Of a stretch of 64,000 nucleotides of DNA, positions 16,075 to 24,754 are shown in pieces. Origin of the DNA: Phaeacidiphilus oryzae TH49 (GTDB lineage: Bacteria > Actinomycetota > Actinomycetes > Streptomycetales > Streptomycetaceae); the NCBI RefSeq assembly GCF_000744815.1, contig NZ_JQMQ01000005.1, forward strand, positions 752,055 to 816,054, in the 5' to 3' direction. A program made the position numbers and the translations under genes. Numbering within the stretch: the stretch's first letter is position 1; the number at the start of each line of letters is the position of its first letter. Under the pieces are notes generated by a model. That model did not search any database. It had not been told where the DNA came from and saw nothing but the letters and a program-made list of their open reading frames with translations.

Positions 16075-16121
16075 CGTCCTGCCCCGGAGGTTCCGGGCTC
16101 CCGAGCTCTTGGTTCCGATAA

Positions 16122-16157
16122 GAACAATCGTTCCTAAGGTGGTGTACGTTTGTTCCT
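16122..16157. promoter_or_regulatory. Candidate TetR operator overlapping the start of the regulator gene
   Basis: The element GAACAATCGTTC (16122-16133) forms a GAAC-N4-GTTC dyad, and the half-site GTTTGTTCC (16148-16156) recurs directly before the ATG at 16158. This low-GC stretch between 16110 and 16157 is the only promoter-like sequence upstream of the TetR/epoxide hydrolase pair. Confidence 0.55.
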
Positions 16158-16757
16158 ATGGCGACCGCAGAGCAGCGACACGAACGTCGGCCCCGCCGGC
16201 ACGACCCGGAGCGGCGCGCGCGGATCCTGGACGCCGCGCTCGACGCCCTGGTCTCGGACGGGGCCGCCGGCCTGACCCATCGGAAGGTGGCCGCGCGGGC
16301 GGACGTGCCGCTGGGCTCGGTCACCTACCATTTCGCGAGCCTGGCCGACCTCCAGGCACAGGCCTTCGCCCGCTATGTGGAGCAGCGGACGGCGGAGTTC
16401 GCGGCACTCTTCACGGGAGTGCGCGAGCGGGCGGAGCTCGTCGAGGTCCTGGTGGAGCTCGTGCAGGGAGGACCCGCCCGCAGCCGCAGCGCGGTACTCG
16501 GCTTCGAGCTCCACCTGGCCGCCCTGCGTGACCCCGCCCTCCGCGCCCTCACCGCGCGGTGGACCGCCGACAGCCGGGCCGTGCTGGCCCGCTTCACCGA
16601 TCCGGAGACCGCGGGGCAACTCGACGCGCTGCTGGAGGGCCTGATCATGCATCAGCTGCTGGCGACCGAACCGTCCTCCCGCGCGTCCACCCGAGCGGCG
16701 ATCACCAAGGCACTGTGTACGACCGAACCCACTGGAGGCCGCGATGCCGAGCAGTAG
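16158..16757 (+). CDS. TetR-family regulator of the epoxide hydrolase operon
   Basis: A 199-residue TetR protein: ERRARILDAALDALVSDGAAG, then RADVPLGSVTYHFASLADLQ for the helix-turn-helix, in the form typical of the actinobacterial group with a SVTYHF recognition helix. Its 3' end overlaps the epoxide hydrolase start by 14 bp (16744-16757), indicating translational coupling and co-regulation. The dyads just upstream are its probable autoregulatory site. Confidence 0.88.
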   Translation: MATAEQRHERRPRRHDPERRARILDAALDALVSDGAAGLTHRKVAARADVPLGSVTYHFASLADLQAQAFARYVEQRTAEFAALFTGVRERAELVEVLVELVQGGPARSRSAVLGFELHLAALRDPALRALTARWTADSRAVLARFTDPETAGQLDALLEGLIMHQLLATEPSSRASTRAAITKALCTTEPTGGRDAEQ

Positions 16758-17964
16758 CAGCCGCAGCGGCGAGGGCAGCAGCCGAGCCGCCCGTCCGCTG
16801 ATCGCCGTCCCCGCCGTCCCCGGCGCCCCCGCCGTCTCTGACGCCGAACTCGCCGATCTGCGCGAGCGGTTGAGACGTACCCGGTGGGCCGCGCGCTGGC
16901 CGCTGGACGGCTGGGCGGCCGGCACCGATCCGGAGGAGCTCCGCCGCCTGGTCGCGTACTGGGCGGACGGCTACGACTGGCGGGCCCGCGAGGCCGAGCT
17001 CGGCGCCCTCCCGGCACACCTCGCCGATCTGGACGGCACTCCCCTCCACTACCTCCGCTACGACGGCGAGCACCCGGACGCACTGCCCCTGGTCCTCACC
17101 CACGGCTGGCCCAGCACGGTCCTCGAACTCACCGCGCTGGCCGAGCGGTTGGCCGCCCCCAGCCGCTACGGCGGCGAGGCGGCGGACGCCTTCACCGTCA
17201 TCGTCCCGGCCCTCCCCGGCTTTCCGTTCTCCCCGCAGCGCCCGGCGCTCACCGCCGCCGAGCAGACCCACGACCTGTGGCACCGCCTGATGCACGACGT
17301 CCTGGGCTTCGAGCGGTATGCCGCCCACGGCGGCGACCTGGGCGCCGGCATCACCTCCCGGCTCGCCGAGGCCCACCCGGAGTCCCTGGTCGGCATCCAC
17401 CTGCTGGCGGTGGCCGCCCCGGCCTCGTACCAGGCGTCCGAACTCACCGCCGAGGAGCGGGAGTACCTGGACTCGCTGACCGCCTGGCAGCAGCAGGAGG
17501 GCGGCTACCAGCACCAGCAGAGCACCCGCCCGCTCACCCTCGCCCAGGGCCTCTCCGACTCCCCCGCCGGGCTGCTCGCCTGGCTGGTCGAGAAGTACCG
17601 GGCCTGGAGCGACTGCGGCGGCGACCTCTCCACCCGCTTCACCGACGACTTCCTCCTCACCCAGGCCTCGCTGTACTGGTTCACCAACAGCATCTCCACC
17701 TCCTTCCGGCCCTACTACGAGTACGCCCAGGGCCTGACCCACCGGGTGGCCCGGGTGGAGGTTCCGACCGCCGTCGCGGTCTTCCCCGCCGACATCAGCC
17801 GCCCCCCGCGCTCCTGGGCCGAGCGCACCTACGAGGTCGCCCGGTACACCCGGATGCCCCGTGGCGGCCACTTCGCCGCCCACGAGGAGCCGGCCCTGCT
17901 GGCCGAGGACATCACCGCCTTCTACCGCCCGTACCGTCGCCCCCCCGGCCTCAGCCCGCGGTGA
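16744..17964 (+). CDS. Epoxide hydrolase, EHN-domain family
   Basis: A 406-residue epoxide hydrolase of the microsomal type. The N-terminal EHN domain is seen in DAELADLRERLRRTRW and GWAAGTDPEELRRLV. The catalytic core has the oxyanion motif THGWPST, the nucleophile HGGDLGAG with Asp at residue 198, lid tyrosines in the SLYWFTNSISTSFRPYYEY segment, and the catalytic His in GGHFAAHEEP. It would hydrolyse epoxides to vicinal diols in the cytoplasm. It is coupled to the upstream TetR gene by a 14-bp overlap. Its 3' end overlaps the convergent SDR gene by 14 bp. Confidence 0.92.
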   Translation: MPSSSSRSGEGSSRAARPLIAVPAVPGAPAVSDAELADLRERLRRTRWAARWPLDGWAAGTDPEELRRLVAYWADGYDWRAREAELGALPAHLADLDGTPLHYLRYDGEHPDALPLVLTHGWPSTVLELTALAERLAAPSRYGGEAADAFTVIVPALPGFPFSPQRPALTAAEQTHDLWHRLMHDVLGFERYAAHGGDLGAGITSRLAEAHPESLVGIHLLAVAAPASYQASELTAEEREYLDSLTAWQQQEGGYQHQQSTRPLTLAQGLSDSPAGLLAWLVEKYRAWSDCGGDLSTRFTDDFLLTQASLYWFTNSISTSFRPYYEYAQGLTHRVARVEVPTAVAVFPADISRPPRSWAERTYEVARYTRMPRGGHFAAHEEPALLAEDITAFYRPYRRPPGLSPR

Positions 17965-18700
17965 ACCCGCCGTCGGCGGCCAGGACGGCGCCGGTCACGA
18001 AGGAGGAGCGCGGCGAGGCGAGGAAGCAGAGGACCTCGGCGATCTCCCGGGGGCCGGCCACCCGGCCGAGCGGATGGGCGTCGCCGAAGGAGGTCAGATA
18101 CGCGCGGCTGTCCGGGCGGAAGGTGTCCAGGAAGTCCGTCTCGATCACGCCCGCCGCGACCAGGTTCGCCCGGATGCCGAGCGGGCCGCCCTCCAGCGCC
18201 AGCACCTTGGTCAGCTGGGCCAGTGCCCCCTTGGAGGCGCTGTAGGCGGCGCCCTGCGGCAGGCCGACGGTGCCCGCATAGGAGCCGGTGGAGACGATGG
18301 CGCCGCCGCCTCGGGCGGCCATGACCCGGAAGCACTCGCGGGCGAGGAGGAAGGCGCCGCGGGCGTTGACCGCCAGCAGCTCGTCCCAGTCCTCGGCGGT
18401 GGTCTCGGTGACCGGCTTGTTGAGGGTCCGGCCGGCGTTGTTGACCAGGATGTCCAGCCGGCCGAAGGCCTCCAGGGCGGCGCCCACCGCACGGACCGCG
18501 GTCTCCTCCAGGGCCACGTCCCCGGTGAGCGTCACCACGCCCGGCGTCTCCTCGGCGAGGGCCGCGAGTTCGGGTCCGCGCAGGTCGACGGCGAGCACCC
18601 GGGCGCCACGCGCGGTGAGCAGCGCGGTCGTCTCCCGGCCGACGCCGCGCGCGGCCCCGGTGACGAGGGCGGTCATTCCGGCGAATTCGTTGGTGGTCAT
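17951..18700 (-). CDS. Short-chain dehydrogenase/reductase (SDR)
   Basis: A 249-residue classical SDR. The NAD(P) motif is TGAARGVGRETTALL, the acidic residue after strand 2 (LAVDLRGPE) favours NAD(H), NNAG is present, and the catalytic Ser-Tyr-Lys reads STGSYAG with YSASKGAL. The C-terminal FVTGAVLAADGGFTAG is standard. Substrate unknown. It begins inside the stop of the upstream MFS gene (ATGA at 18697-18700), so the exporter and the dehydrogenase form an operon and are probably used together. Confidence 0.92.
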   Translation of the reverse strand: MTTNEFAGMTALVTGAARGVGRETTALLTARGARVLAVDLRGPELAALAEETPGVVTLTGDVALEETAVRAVGAALEAFGRLDILVNNAGRTLNKPVTETTAEDWDELLAVNARGAFLLARECFRVMAARGGGAIVSTGSYAGTVGLPQGAAYSASKGALAQLTKVLALEGGPLGIRANLVAAGVIETDFLDTFRPDSRAYLTSFGDAHPLGRVAGPREIAEVLCFLASPRSSFVTGAVLAADGGFTAG

Positions 18701-20148
18701 GCGGTCTCCCGGTTCAGGTCGGGGCGGTGGCGGAGGAGGGTCGCCGCGGCCAGTCCGGCCAGCACGACGGCGACGATGACGGCGGTCGCGGAGGCGTATC
18801 CGGCCGGCGCCCCGCCCGCCGGCCCCGCCCCCGCCGGCTGCCCGGACTCGACCACGGCGGTGACCACGGCGAGCACCACGGCGCCGCCGATCTGCATGGA
18901 CGTGTTGAGGAGGGCGCCCGCGAGGCCCTGGTCCCGGTCCGGCACCCCGGCCACCGCGCTCAGGTTCAGCGCCGGGAAGACGGCCGCCGTGCCGAGCCCG
19001 TTGAGCACCATCACCGGCAGGACGACGCCGGTGAAGGAGGCCCCGGGCCCGATCCGGAAGAAGAGCGCGTACGACAGCGCCAGCAGCAGCATCCCGACAG
19101 CGATCATCCGGTGGGCGCCGAACCGCGCGGCCAGCCGCCCGGCGAAGGGCGCCAGGCCGCCGTTGACGAGTCCGAGCGGGACGAACGCCCCGGCGGTCCG
19201 CAGCGGCGACCAGTGGAGCACGTTCTGCAGACAGAGGGTGGCGATGAAGGCGAACGCGGTGTAGCCGCCCCACATCGCGAAGATGGTGAGGCTGGTCCCC
19301 GCGGTCCTCCGCCGCGCCAGGAAGGGCAGCGGCACCAGCGGCCGGCGCGTCCCGGACTCGATCCGCAGGAAGAGGGCCAGCAGCAGCACCGCAGCCGCGA
19401 ACAGCACCAGGGTGCCGGCGGACCCCCAGCCCTCCTCGGGCGCCCGCGTGATGGCGTACACCAGGAGGACCAGGCCGCCGGTGGCGGTCAGCGCGCCGGG
19501 GACGTCGACCCGGGCCCGCTCCCCGGCCGGCGGGTCCGCGGGCAGCAGCCGGAGCCCGGCGAGCAGGGCCAGCACGGCGATCGGCGCCGGCAGGACCAGC
19601 ACCAGCCGCCAGGAGAGCTCGGTGAGCACCCCGCCCAGCACCAGCCCGCCGACGAAGCCGCAGGCGCCCGCGGTGGCGTACCAGCCCAGGGCGCGGCCGC
19701 GCCGCGGCCCCTCAGGCCAGCCCGTGGTGATCAGTGAGAGGGCGGCGGGAGCAAGGAAGCCCGCCGCCACGCCCTTCACCAGGCGGGCCGCGATCAGCAG
19801 CCCGCCGTTCGGGGCCAGCGCGCCGAAGAGGCTCACCACGGCGAACACCGCCACCGCCGCCAGAAAGGCCCGGCGGCGGCCGAAGAGGTCCGCCACCCGC
19901 CCGCCGAGCAGCAGGAACCCGCCGTAGCCGAGGGCGTAGGCGGAGACGATCCACTGCAGCGCGCCGGAGCCCATGCCGAGGTCGCGCTGGATGGCGGGCA
20001 GGGCGACGTTGACGTCGGAGAGGTCGACGGCGTCCATGAAGTGGGCGGCGCACAGCACCAGGAGTGCGGCTGCGCCGGGGTCGGTTGTGCCGGGGTCGGT
20101 TGTGCCAGGGTCGGTTGTGCCAGGGTCGGCTTTGCGTGTCGTCCGCAT
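18697..20148 (-). CDS. MFS drug/proton antiporter, EmrB/QacA (DHA2) type
   Basis: A 483-residue transporter with about 13-14 hydrophobic segments. The DHA2 signature is seen in HFMDAVDLSDVNVALPAIQ, LQWIVSAYALGYGGFLLLGG and the RVADLFGRRRAF motif A. The start at ATG 20148 places a low-complexity TDPGT repeat at the N-terminus: the DNA has about four copies of a 15-bp unit at 20074-20130. Expected role is proton-driven export of a hydrophobic compound or metabolite. It is co-transcribed with the SDR and diverges from the MmyB-type regulator at 20276, with a perfect dyad in between. Confidence 0.9.
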   Translation of the reverse strand: MRTTRKADPGTTDPGTTDPGTTDPGAAALLVLCAAHFMDAVDLSDVNVALPAIQRDLGMGSGALQWIVSAYALGYGGFLLLGGRVADLFGRRRAFLAAVAVFAVVSLFGALAPNGGLLIAARLVKGVAAGFLAPAALSLITTGWPEGPRRGRALGWYATAGACGFVGGLVLGGVLTELSWRLVLVLPAPIAVLALLAGLRLLPADPPAGERARVDVPGALTATGGLVLLVYAITRAPEEGWGSAGTLVLFAAAVLLLALFLRIESGTRRPLVPLPFLARRRTAGTSLTIFAMWGGYTAFAFIATLCLQNVLHWSPLRTAGAFVPLGLVNGGLAPFAGRLAARFGAHRMIAVGMLLLALSYALFFRIGPGASFTGVVLPVMVLNGLGTAAVFPALNLSAVAGVPDRDQGLAGALLNTSMQIGGAVVLAVVTAVVESGQPAGAGPAGGAPAGYASATAVIVAVVLAGLAAATLLRHRPDLNRETA

Positions 20149-20219
20149 GTGAGTCCCAGGGGTCGGTCGGTTCCGGCACCGAGTCTGGGCGGCTCGTCCC
20201 GCGGCGGCCAGGACGCGTG

Positions 20220-20246
20220 CAGCCTGGGTGCGGCACACCCAGGCTG
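20220..20246. promoter_or_regulatory. Dyad operator between MFS/SDR operon and MmyB-type regulator
   Basis: A perfect 11-bp inverted repeat, CAGCCTGGGTG at 20220-20230 and CACCCAGGCTG at 20236-20246, separated by CGGCA, lies in the divergent promoter region. It is most simply the binding site of the regulator encoded at 20276. Confidence 0.75.
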
Positions 20247-20275
20247 CCCCGCGGACCGGCCCTTACGCTGGACGT

Positions 20276-21124
20276 ATGGACGGCAACCACCTGGGAGAGT
20301 TCCTCCGCGCCCGCCGGGCCCGGCTGCGGCCCGAGGACGTGGGGATGACCGGCTACGGGGTGCGCCGGGTCAGCGGGCTGCGCCGCGAGGAGGTGGCCGT
20401 CCTGGCCGGCGTCAACGCCGACTACTACACCCGGCTGGAACAGGGCCGGGAGCGCCGCCCGTCAGCCCAGGTGCTGGACGCCCTGGGCCGCGCGCTGCGG
20501 CTGGACGCCGACGCCCGGGCGCACCTCCACCGGCTGGCCGGTACCGCCCCGGAGCCGGCCCCGCCGCTGTACACCGCCGAGCGGGTCAGCCCCGAGCTGC
20601 GGCAGCTGATGGACGGCTACGCCGGCACCCCGGCCTTCGTGATGAACAGGACCCTGGACCTCCTGGCCGCCAACGCGCTGGCCGAGGCGCTCTACTCGGC
20701 CTTCACCCCGGCCGACAACCTGGCCCGGATGACCTTCCTCGACCCGGCGGGCCGGCGGTTCTACCAGGACTGGGATCGGGCCGCCCAGTCCGCCGTCGCC
20801 AACCTCCGCGAGGCCGCCGGCTTCGACCCCGACCATCCACGGCTGCGCGAACTGGTCACCGCCCTCAGCGAGGGCAGTTCCCACTTCGCGCGCCTCTGGC
20901 GGGCCCACGACGTCCGCGGCAAGACCCGGGACGCCAAGCACCTCGTCCACCCCGACGTCGGCCCCCTCACCCTCACCTACCAGTCCTTCGACGTCCGCGA
21001 GGCCCCCGGCCAGCAACTGGTCATCTACCACGCGGAACCCGCCACCCCCAGCGCCGAGGCCCTGAAGCTCCTCGGCTCCCTCCACGCCAGTCGGCACCCG
21101 AGCCGACCGGCTGCCGGCGGCTAG
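20276..21124 (+). CDS. XRE-family regulator with MmyB-like ligand domain
   Basis: A 282-residue regulator. The N-terminus is an XRE helix-turn-helix in the form common to this group (LGEFLRARRARLRPEDVG, RVSGLRREEVAVLAGVNADYYTRLEQGRERRPS). The C-terminal half matches the MmyB-like PAS-type domain (VMNRTLDLLAANALAEALY, TYQSFDVREAPGQQLVIYHAEP), which in a Streptosporangium homologue binds a fatty acid. Such genes are typically divergent from an SDR or MFS gene that they control, exactly as here. ATG 20276 is about 30 bp after the 20220-20246 dyad. Confidence 0.92.
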   Translation: MDGNHLGEFLRARRARLRPEDVGMTGYGVRRVSGLRREEVAVLAGVNADYYTRLEQGRERRPSAQVLDALGRALRLDADARAHLHRLAGTAPEPAPPLYTAERVSPELRQLMDGYAGTPAFVMNRTLDLLAANALAEALYSAFTPADNLARMTFLDPAGRRFYQDWDRAAQSAVANLREAAGFDPDHPRLRELVTALSEGSSHFARLWRAHDVRGKTRDAKHLVHPDVGPLTLTYQSFDVREAPGQQLVIYHAEPATPSAEALKLLGSLHASRHPSRPAAGG

Positions 21125-21138
21125 GCCGCCGCCCCGGG

Positions 21139-22125
21139 TCATTCGGTCAGGAGGCGCTCCGCCACGGCCGAGTCGGTGACCAGCGAGGTGATCAGGCCCG
21201 AGCGGAGGACGGCACCGATGGCGCGGGCCTTGCGGACCCCGCCGGCCACCGCGAGCACCTCGGGGACCGCGCGCAGATCCTCGGCGCCGATGGCGACGCA
21301 GCGGTCGGTCAACTCCTGTGCGGTGAGCGAGCCCTGGGCGTCGAAGAGGAGTCCGGCCATCTCGCCGACGACGCCCTCGTCGGCCAGCCGCTCCCGCTCC
21401 TCCGAGCTGAGCGAGTCGTAGACCGTGGAGACCCCGGGCCCCCAGGCGCCGATCGACACCACCGCCACCCGCACCTGCGGATACTCGGCGAAGACCCTGG
21501 CCACGCCCGGCTGGGCGCGCAGGGTGGCCGCCGTCCCGGGGTCGGGGAGCACCAGCGGCGCGTAGATGGGCAGCGCGGAGCCGCCGGAGATCCGGGCGGC
21601 CCGGCGTACCGACTCGACCGAGCCGGCCTGGCCGGGCGGCACACCGGGGGTGCCGGTGCCGTTCGGGCCGCCGTCGTAGACGCCGGTGAGCTGGACGACC
21701 GTGCAGTGCGGGAGGGTGGTGAGGGCGTCGGCGGTGGCGTTCACCGCGTTGCCCCAGGCGAGGCCCAGCACCCCGTCCTCCTCGACGAGTTCGCCGATCA
21801 GGCGGGCCGCCGAGCCGCCCAGGCCGACCGGGTCGGGCAGACCCTCCTCCTCGTGGGCGGTGACCACCACCGCGTGGTGCAGCCCGTAGCGGGCGCGCAG
21901 CGCGTCGGAGCGCTCGGCGTCCAGCTCGTCCGGGGTGCGGATCTCTATCCGGACCAGTCCGGTCTCCAGCGCGCGGTCGAGGACCCGCGCCACCCGGAAC
22001 CGGCTGACCCCGAACTCCTCGGCTATCTGCACCTTGGAGCGGCCCTGCAGGTAGAAGCGCCGCGCCATGGCCGCCGCCTGGATCAGCTCGCCCGGCCCCA
22101 TGCCGCCGGTTCCGACCGCCGCCAC
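21139..22125 (-). CDS. SorC/DeoR-type sugar-binding transcriptional regulator
   Basis: A 328-residue SorC-family regulator. The N-terminal helix-turn-helix is MARRFYLQGRSKVQIAEEFG followed by VSRFRVARVLDRALETGLVRI. The sugar-binding domain has LGLAWGNAVNATADAL, TVVQLTGVYDGG and the terminal GGVRKARAIGAVLRSGLI block that forms the sugar-phosphate pocket. GTG 22125 was chosen because GGGGAGG lies just upstream; ATG 22101 and GTG 22194 are alternatives. It is divergent from a polyol-type ABC importer operon and very likely controls it through the palindromes at 22244-22283, with a polyol or sugar phosphate as inducer. Confidence 0.9.
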   Translation of the reverse strand: MAAVGTGGMGPGELIQAAAMARRFYLQGRSKVQIAEEFGVSRFRVARVLDRALETGLVRIEIRTPDELDAERSDALRARYGLHHAVVVTAHEEEGLPDPVGLGGSAARLIGELVEEDGVLGLAWGNAVNATADALTTLPHCTVVQLTGVYDGGPNGTGTPGVPPGQAGSVESVRRAARISGGSALPIYAPLVLPDPGTAATLRAQPGVARVFAEYPQVRVAVVSIGAWGPGVSTVYDSLSSEERERLADEGVVGEMAGLLFDAQGSLTAQELTDRCVAIGAEDLRAVPEVLAVAGGVRKARAIGAVLRSGLITSLVTDSAVAERLLTE

Positions 22126-22243
22126 CGTTCCCCACCTCCCCTGCCGCGACCGCTTCGGGACCGATTCGCCGCGGGGGGAGACCGAAACCTCCACGAAAGC
22201 AGCTGACGGGTGACCTTGACGGCCGGATCTGACAGTACTTCAA

Positions 22244-22283
22244 TGAGCGTCGCTCAGATGATACTTGCCGCGCTCAGATGAGC
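22244..22283. promoter_or_regulatory. Paired palindromes, probable SorC operators
   Basis: TGAGCGTCGCTCA (22244-22256) and GCTCAGATGAGC (22272-22283) are both perfect palindromes with GCTCA half-sites, and the 11-mer CGCTCAGATGA occurs at 22251 and again at 22271, exactly 20 bp apart. They lie between the SorC gene and the importer operon, so they can control both directions. Confidence 0.75.
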
Positions 22284-22350
22284 ACCATACGCCGATGGCA
22301 AGCAGGACAGGAAGACCCAGCAGGACGAGCAGGCACGGGAGCCCAGAGAG

Positions 22351-23739
22351 ATGCCGATACCCAGAGCCGCCGGACGCCCCCACCGCCGGGCCGCGACCAC
22401 CACCGGCGCCGCCGCACTGACCGCCGTGCTCGCCCTCACGGCCAGTGGCTGTGCCGGCGCCGGCGAGGTCGGCAGCGCGTCCGGCGGGACCACCGTGACC
22501 GTCGCGATCGTCGCCAACCCGCAGATGCAGGACGTCGAGACGCTCACCTCGGAGTTCACCAGGACCCATCCGGGGATCCACATCGACTACGTCACCCTGC
22601 CGGAGAACGAGGCCCGGCAGAAGATCACCGAGTCGGTGGCCACCGGCAGTGGCGAGTTCGACGTCGTCATGATCAGCAACTACGAGACCCCGATGTGGGC
22701 CAAGAACGGCTGGCTGGTGGACCTCCAGCCGTATGCGAACAACACCGCCGGCTACGACCCGGCGGACTTCATCGGCCCGATCCGGCAGTCGCTCTCCTAC
22801 CGGGGCGACCTCTACTCGGTGCCGTTCTACGGCGAGTCGTCGTTCCTGATGTACCGCAAGGACCTCTTCGCCGCCCACCACCTGACCATGCCGGCCCACC
22901 CCACCTGGCAGCAGGTCGCGCACTTCGCCGACGTGCTGAACGACCCCGGGCACAACATGGCCGGCATCTGCCTCCGCGGCGACCCCGGCTGGGGCGAGAA
23001 CCTGGCGCCGCTCGACACCGTCATCAACACCTTCGGCGGCACCTGGTACGACAAGGACTGGAACGCGAAGCTCGACTCACCCGCCACCGAGAAGGCGGTC
23101 TCCTTCTACACCGACCTGGTCCACCGGGACGGCGAGCCCAGCGCGGCCACCTCGGGCTTCACCGAATGCGGCACCGACATGGGCCAGGGCACCGCCGCGA
23201 TGTGGTACGACGCCACCTCCGCGGCCGGCACGCTGGAGGACCCGACGTCCTCCAAGGTCGCCGGAAAGGTCGGCTACGCGCCGGCGCCGGTGGTCGACAC
23301 GCCCTCCTCCGGCTGGCTGTACTCCTGGTCGCTCGCCCTGCCCAAGACCTCCCAGCACAAGGACGCGGCCTGGCAGTTCGTCTCCTGGGCCACCTCGAAG
23401 GAGTACATCAGACTGGTCGGCTCGAAGCTCGGCTGGTCCCGGGTGCCGCCCGGCAGCCGGGAGTCCACCTACGCCATCCCGCAGTACCGGAAGGCGGCCG
23501 CCGCGTTCGCCCAGCCCACCCTGGACTCGATCAGCACCGCACGGCCGCAGCAGCCAGGCGTCCAGCCGGTTCCGTACACCGGCGTGCAGTTCCTGGACAT
23601 CCCGGAGTTCGAGGACCTGGGCACCCGGGTGAGCCAGCAGATCTCCGCCGCCGTCGCCGGACAGGAGTCGGTCCCCTCGGCACTGTCCCAGGCCCAGTCC
23701 TACGCCGAGACGGTCGGCCGCACCTACCGCAAGCAGTGA
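22351..23739 (+). CDS. ABC importer substrate-binding lipoprotein (polyol/sugar type)
   Basis: A 462-residue extracellular solute-binding protein, family 1. It has a signal peptide ending in the lipobox LTASGC, so it is a membrane-anchored lipoprotein. The mature part begins VTVAIVANPQMQDVETLTSEF, typical of sorbitol/mannitol-binding proteins (SmoE/MtlE type), and includes the WYDATSAAGTLEDPTSSKVAGK and YSWSLALPKTSQHKDAAW segments of that group. ATG 22351 follows GGGAG. It heads an operon with two permeases and a polyol dehydrogenase, consistent with uptake of a sugar alcohol followed by cytoplasmic oxidation. Confidence 0.9.
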   Translation: MPIPRAAGRPHRRAATTTGAAALTAVLALTASGCAGAGEVGSASGGTTVTVAIVANPQMQDVETLTSEFTRTHPGIHIDYVTLPENEARQKITESVATGSGEFDVVMISNYETPMWAKNGWLVDLQPYANNTAGYDPADFIGPIRQSLSYRGDLYSVPFYGESSFLMYRKDLFAAHHLTMPAHPTWQQVAHFADVLNDPGHNMAGICLRGDPGWGENLAPLDTVINTFGGTWYDKDWNAKLDSPATEKAVSFYTDLVHRDGEPSAATSGFTECGTDMGQGTAAMWYDATSAAGTLEDPTSSKVAGKVGYAPAPVVDTPSSGWLYSWSLALPKTSQHKDAAWQFVSWATSKEYIRLVGSKLGWSRVPPGSRESTYAIPQYRKAAAAFAQPTLDSISTARPQQPGVQPVPYTGVQFLDIPEFEDLGTRVSQQISAAVAGQESVPSALSQAQSYAETVGRTYRKQ

Positions 23740-23794
23740 TCTGACCAACCGTCGAAGACACCTCATCTCACGAGAGTTGGGAGGCACCCACGCC

Positions 23795-24754
23795 ATGGCC
23801 GCCCTCGCCCCGACCGCCTCCGCGCCGGAGCTCAGCCGCCCCGCGGGCGGCCGGCGAAGCCCGCGCGCCGAGGCCAGAAGCCGCCGGATACCGCTGAGCC
23901 CGGCTCTGGTCTTCATGCTGATCGTCACCCAGATCCCCTTCCTGCTGACGATCGTCTTCTCCTTCGAGTCCTGGAACCTGGTCCGCCCCGGATCGCGGCA
24001 CTGGGTCGGGTTCTCCAACTACGCGGACGTCTTCACCGACAGCGAGTTCCGCGACTCGCTCTTCACCGAGATCGAGATGACCGCGCTCGCGGTGGCGATC
24101 TCGATGGTGCTCGGCATCGGCCTCGCGGTGCTCCTGGACCGCAAGTTCCCCGGCCGCGGGGTGGTCAGGACCCTGCTGATCGCGCCGTTCCTGATCATGC
24201 CGACGGTCGCCGGGCTGCTCTGGAAGACCACGATGTTCGACCCGACCTACGGCATCGTCAACTGGCTGCTCCACCTGGTCGGCGCCGGCCCGGTCGACTT
24301 CACCAGCCAGTTCCCGCTCTCCTCGGTGGTCGCCGTGCTGGTCTGGCAGTGGACGCCGTTCATGATGCTGATCGTGCTGGCCGGGCTGCAGAGCCAGTCC
24401 GCCGACGTGCTGGAGGCCGCCCGGGTGGACGGCGCCGGGGCCTGGACCACCTTCCGGGCGATCACCGTCCCGCATCTGCGCCCCTACATCGAGCTGGGCG
24501 TGCTCCTCGGGGCGATCTACCTGGTCAACACCTTCGACGTGATCTACATGATGACCCAGGGCGGGCCCGGCACGGCCACCACCAACCTGCCGTACTACCT
24601 CTACCAGCGGGCCTTCCTCGGCTTCGACGTCGGCCAGGCCTCGGCGCTCGGGGTGGTCACCGTCATCGGCACGCTGATCGTCGCCTCGGTCGCGCTGCGG
24701 ATGCTCTTCACCGTCTTCTCCGCCGCCAACGACACCACCGGGAGGCGTTCCTGA
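23795..24754 (+). CDS. ABC importer permease 1 (MalF/SmoF type)
   Basis: A 319-residue inner-membrane permease with six hydrophobic segments and the conserved EAA loop LEAARVDGAGAWTTFRAITVPHLRP that contacts the ATPase. The late segment NTFDVIYMMTQGGPGTATTNLPYYLYQRAF is characteristic of sugar permeases. ATG 23795 is used; the GGGAGG upstream is rather far (13 bases), so TTG 23777 is a possible alternative. Its TGA overlaps the next ATG by one base (24754), so translation is coupled. Confidence 0.92.
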   Translation: MAALAPTASAPELSRPAGGRRSPRAEARSRRIPLSPALVFMLIVTQIPFLLTIVFSFESWNLVRPGSRHWVGFSNYADVFTDSEFRDSLFTEIEMTALAVAISMVLGIGLAVLLDRKFPGRGVVRTLLIAPFLIMPTVAGLLWKTTMFDPTYGIVNWLLHLVGAGPVDFTSQFPLSSVVAVLVWQWTPFMMLIVLAGLQSQSADVLEAARVDGAGAWTTFRAITVPHLRPYIELGVLLGAIYLVNTFDVIYMMTQGGPGTATTNLPYYLYQRAFLGFDVGQASALGVVTVIGTLIVASVALRMLFTVFSAANDTTGRRS

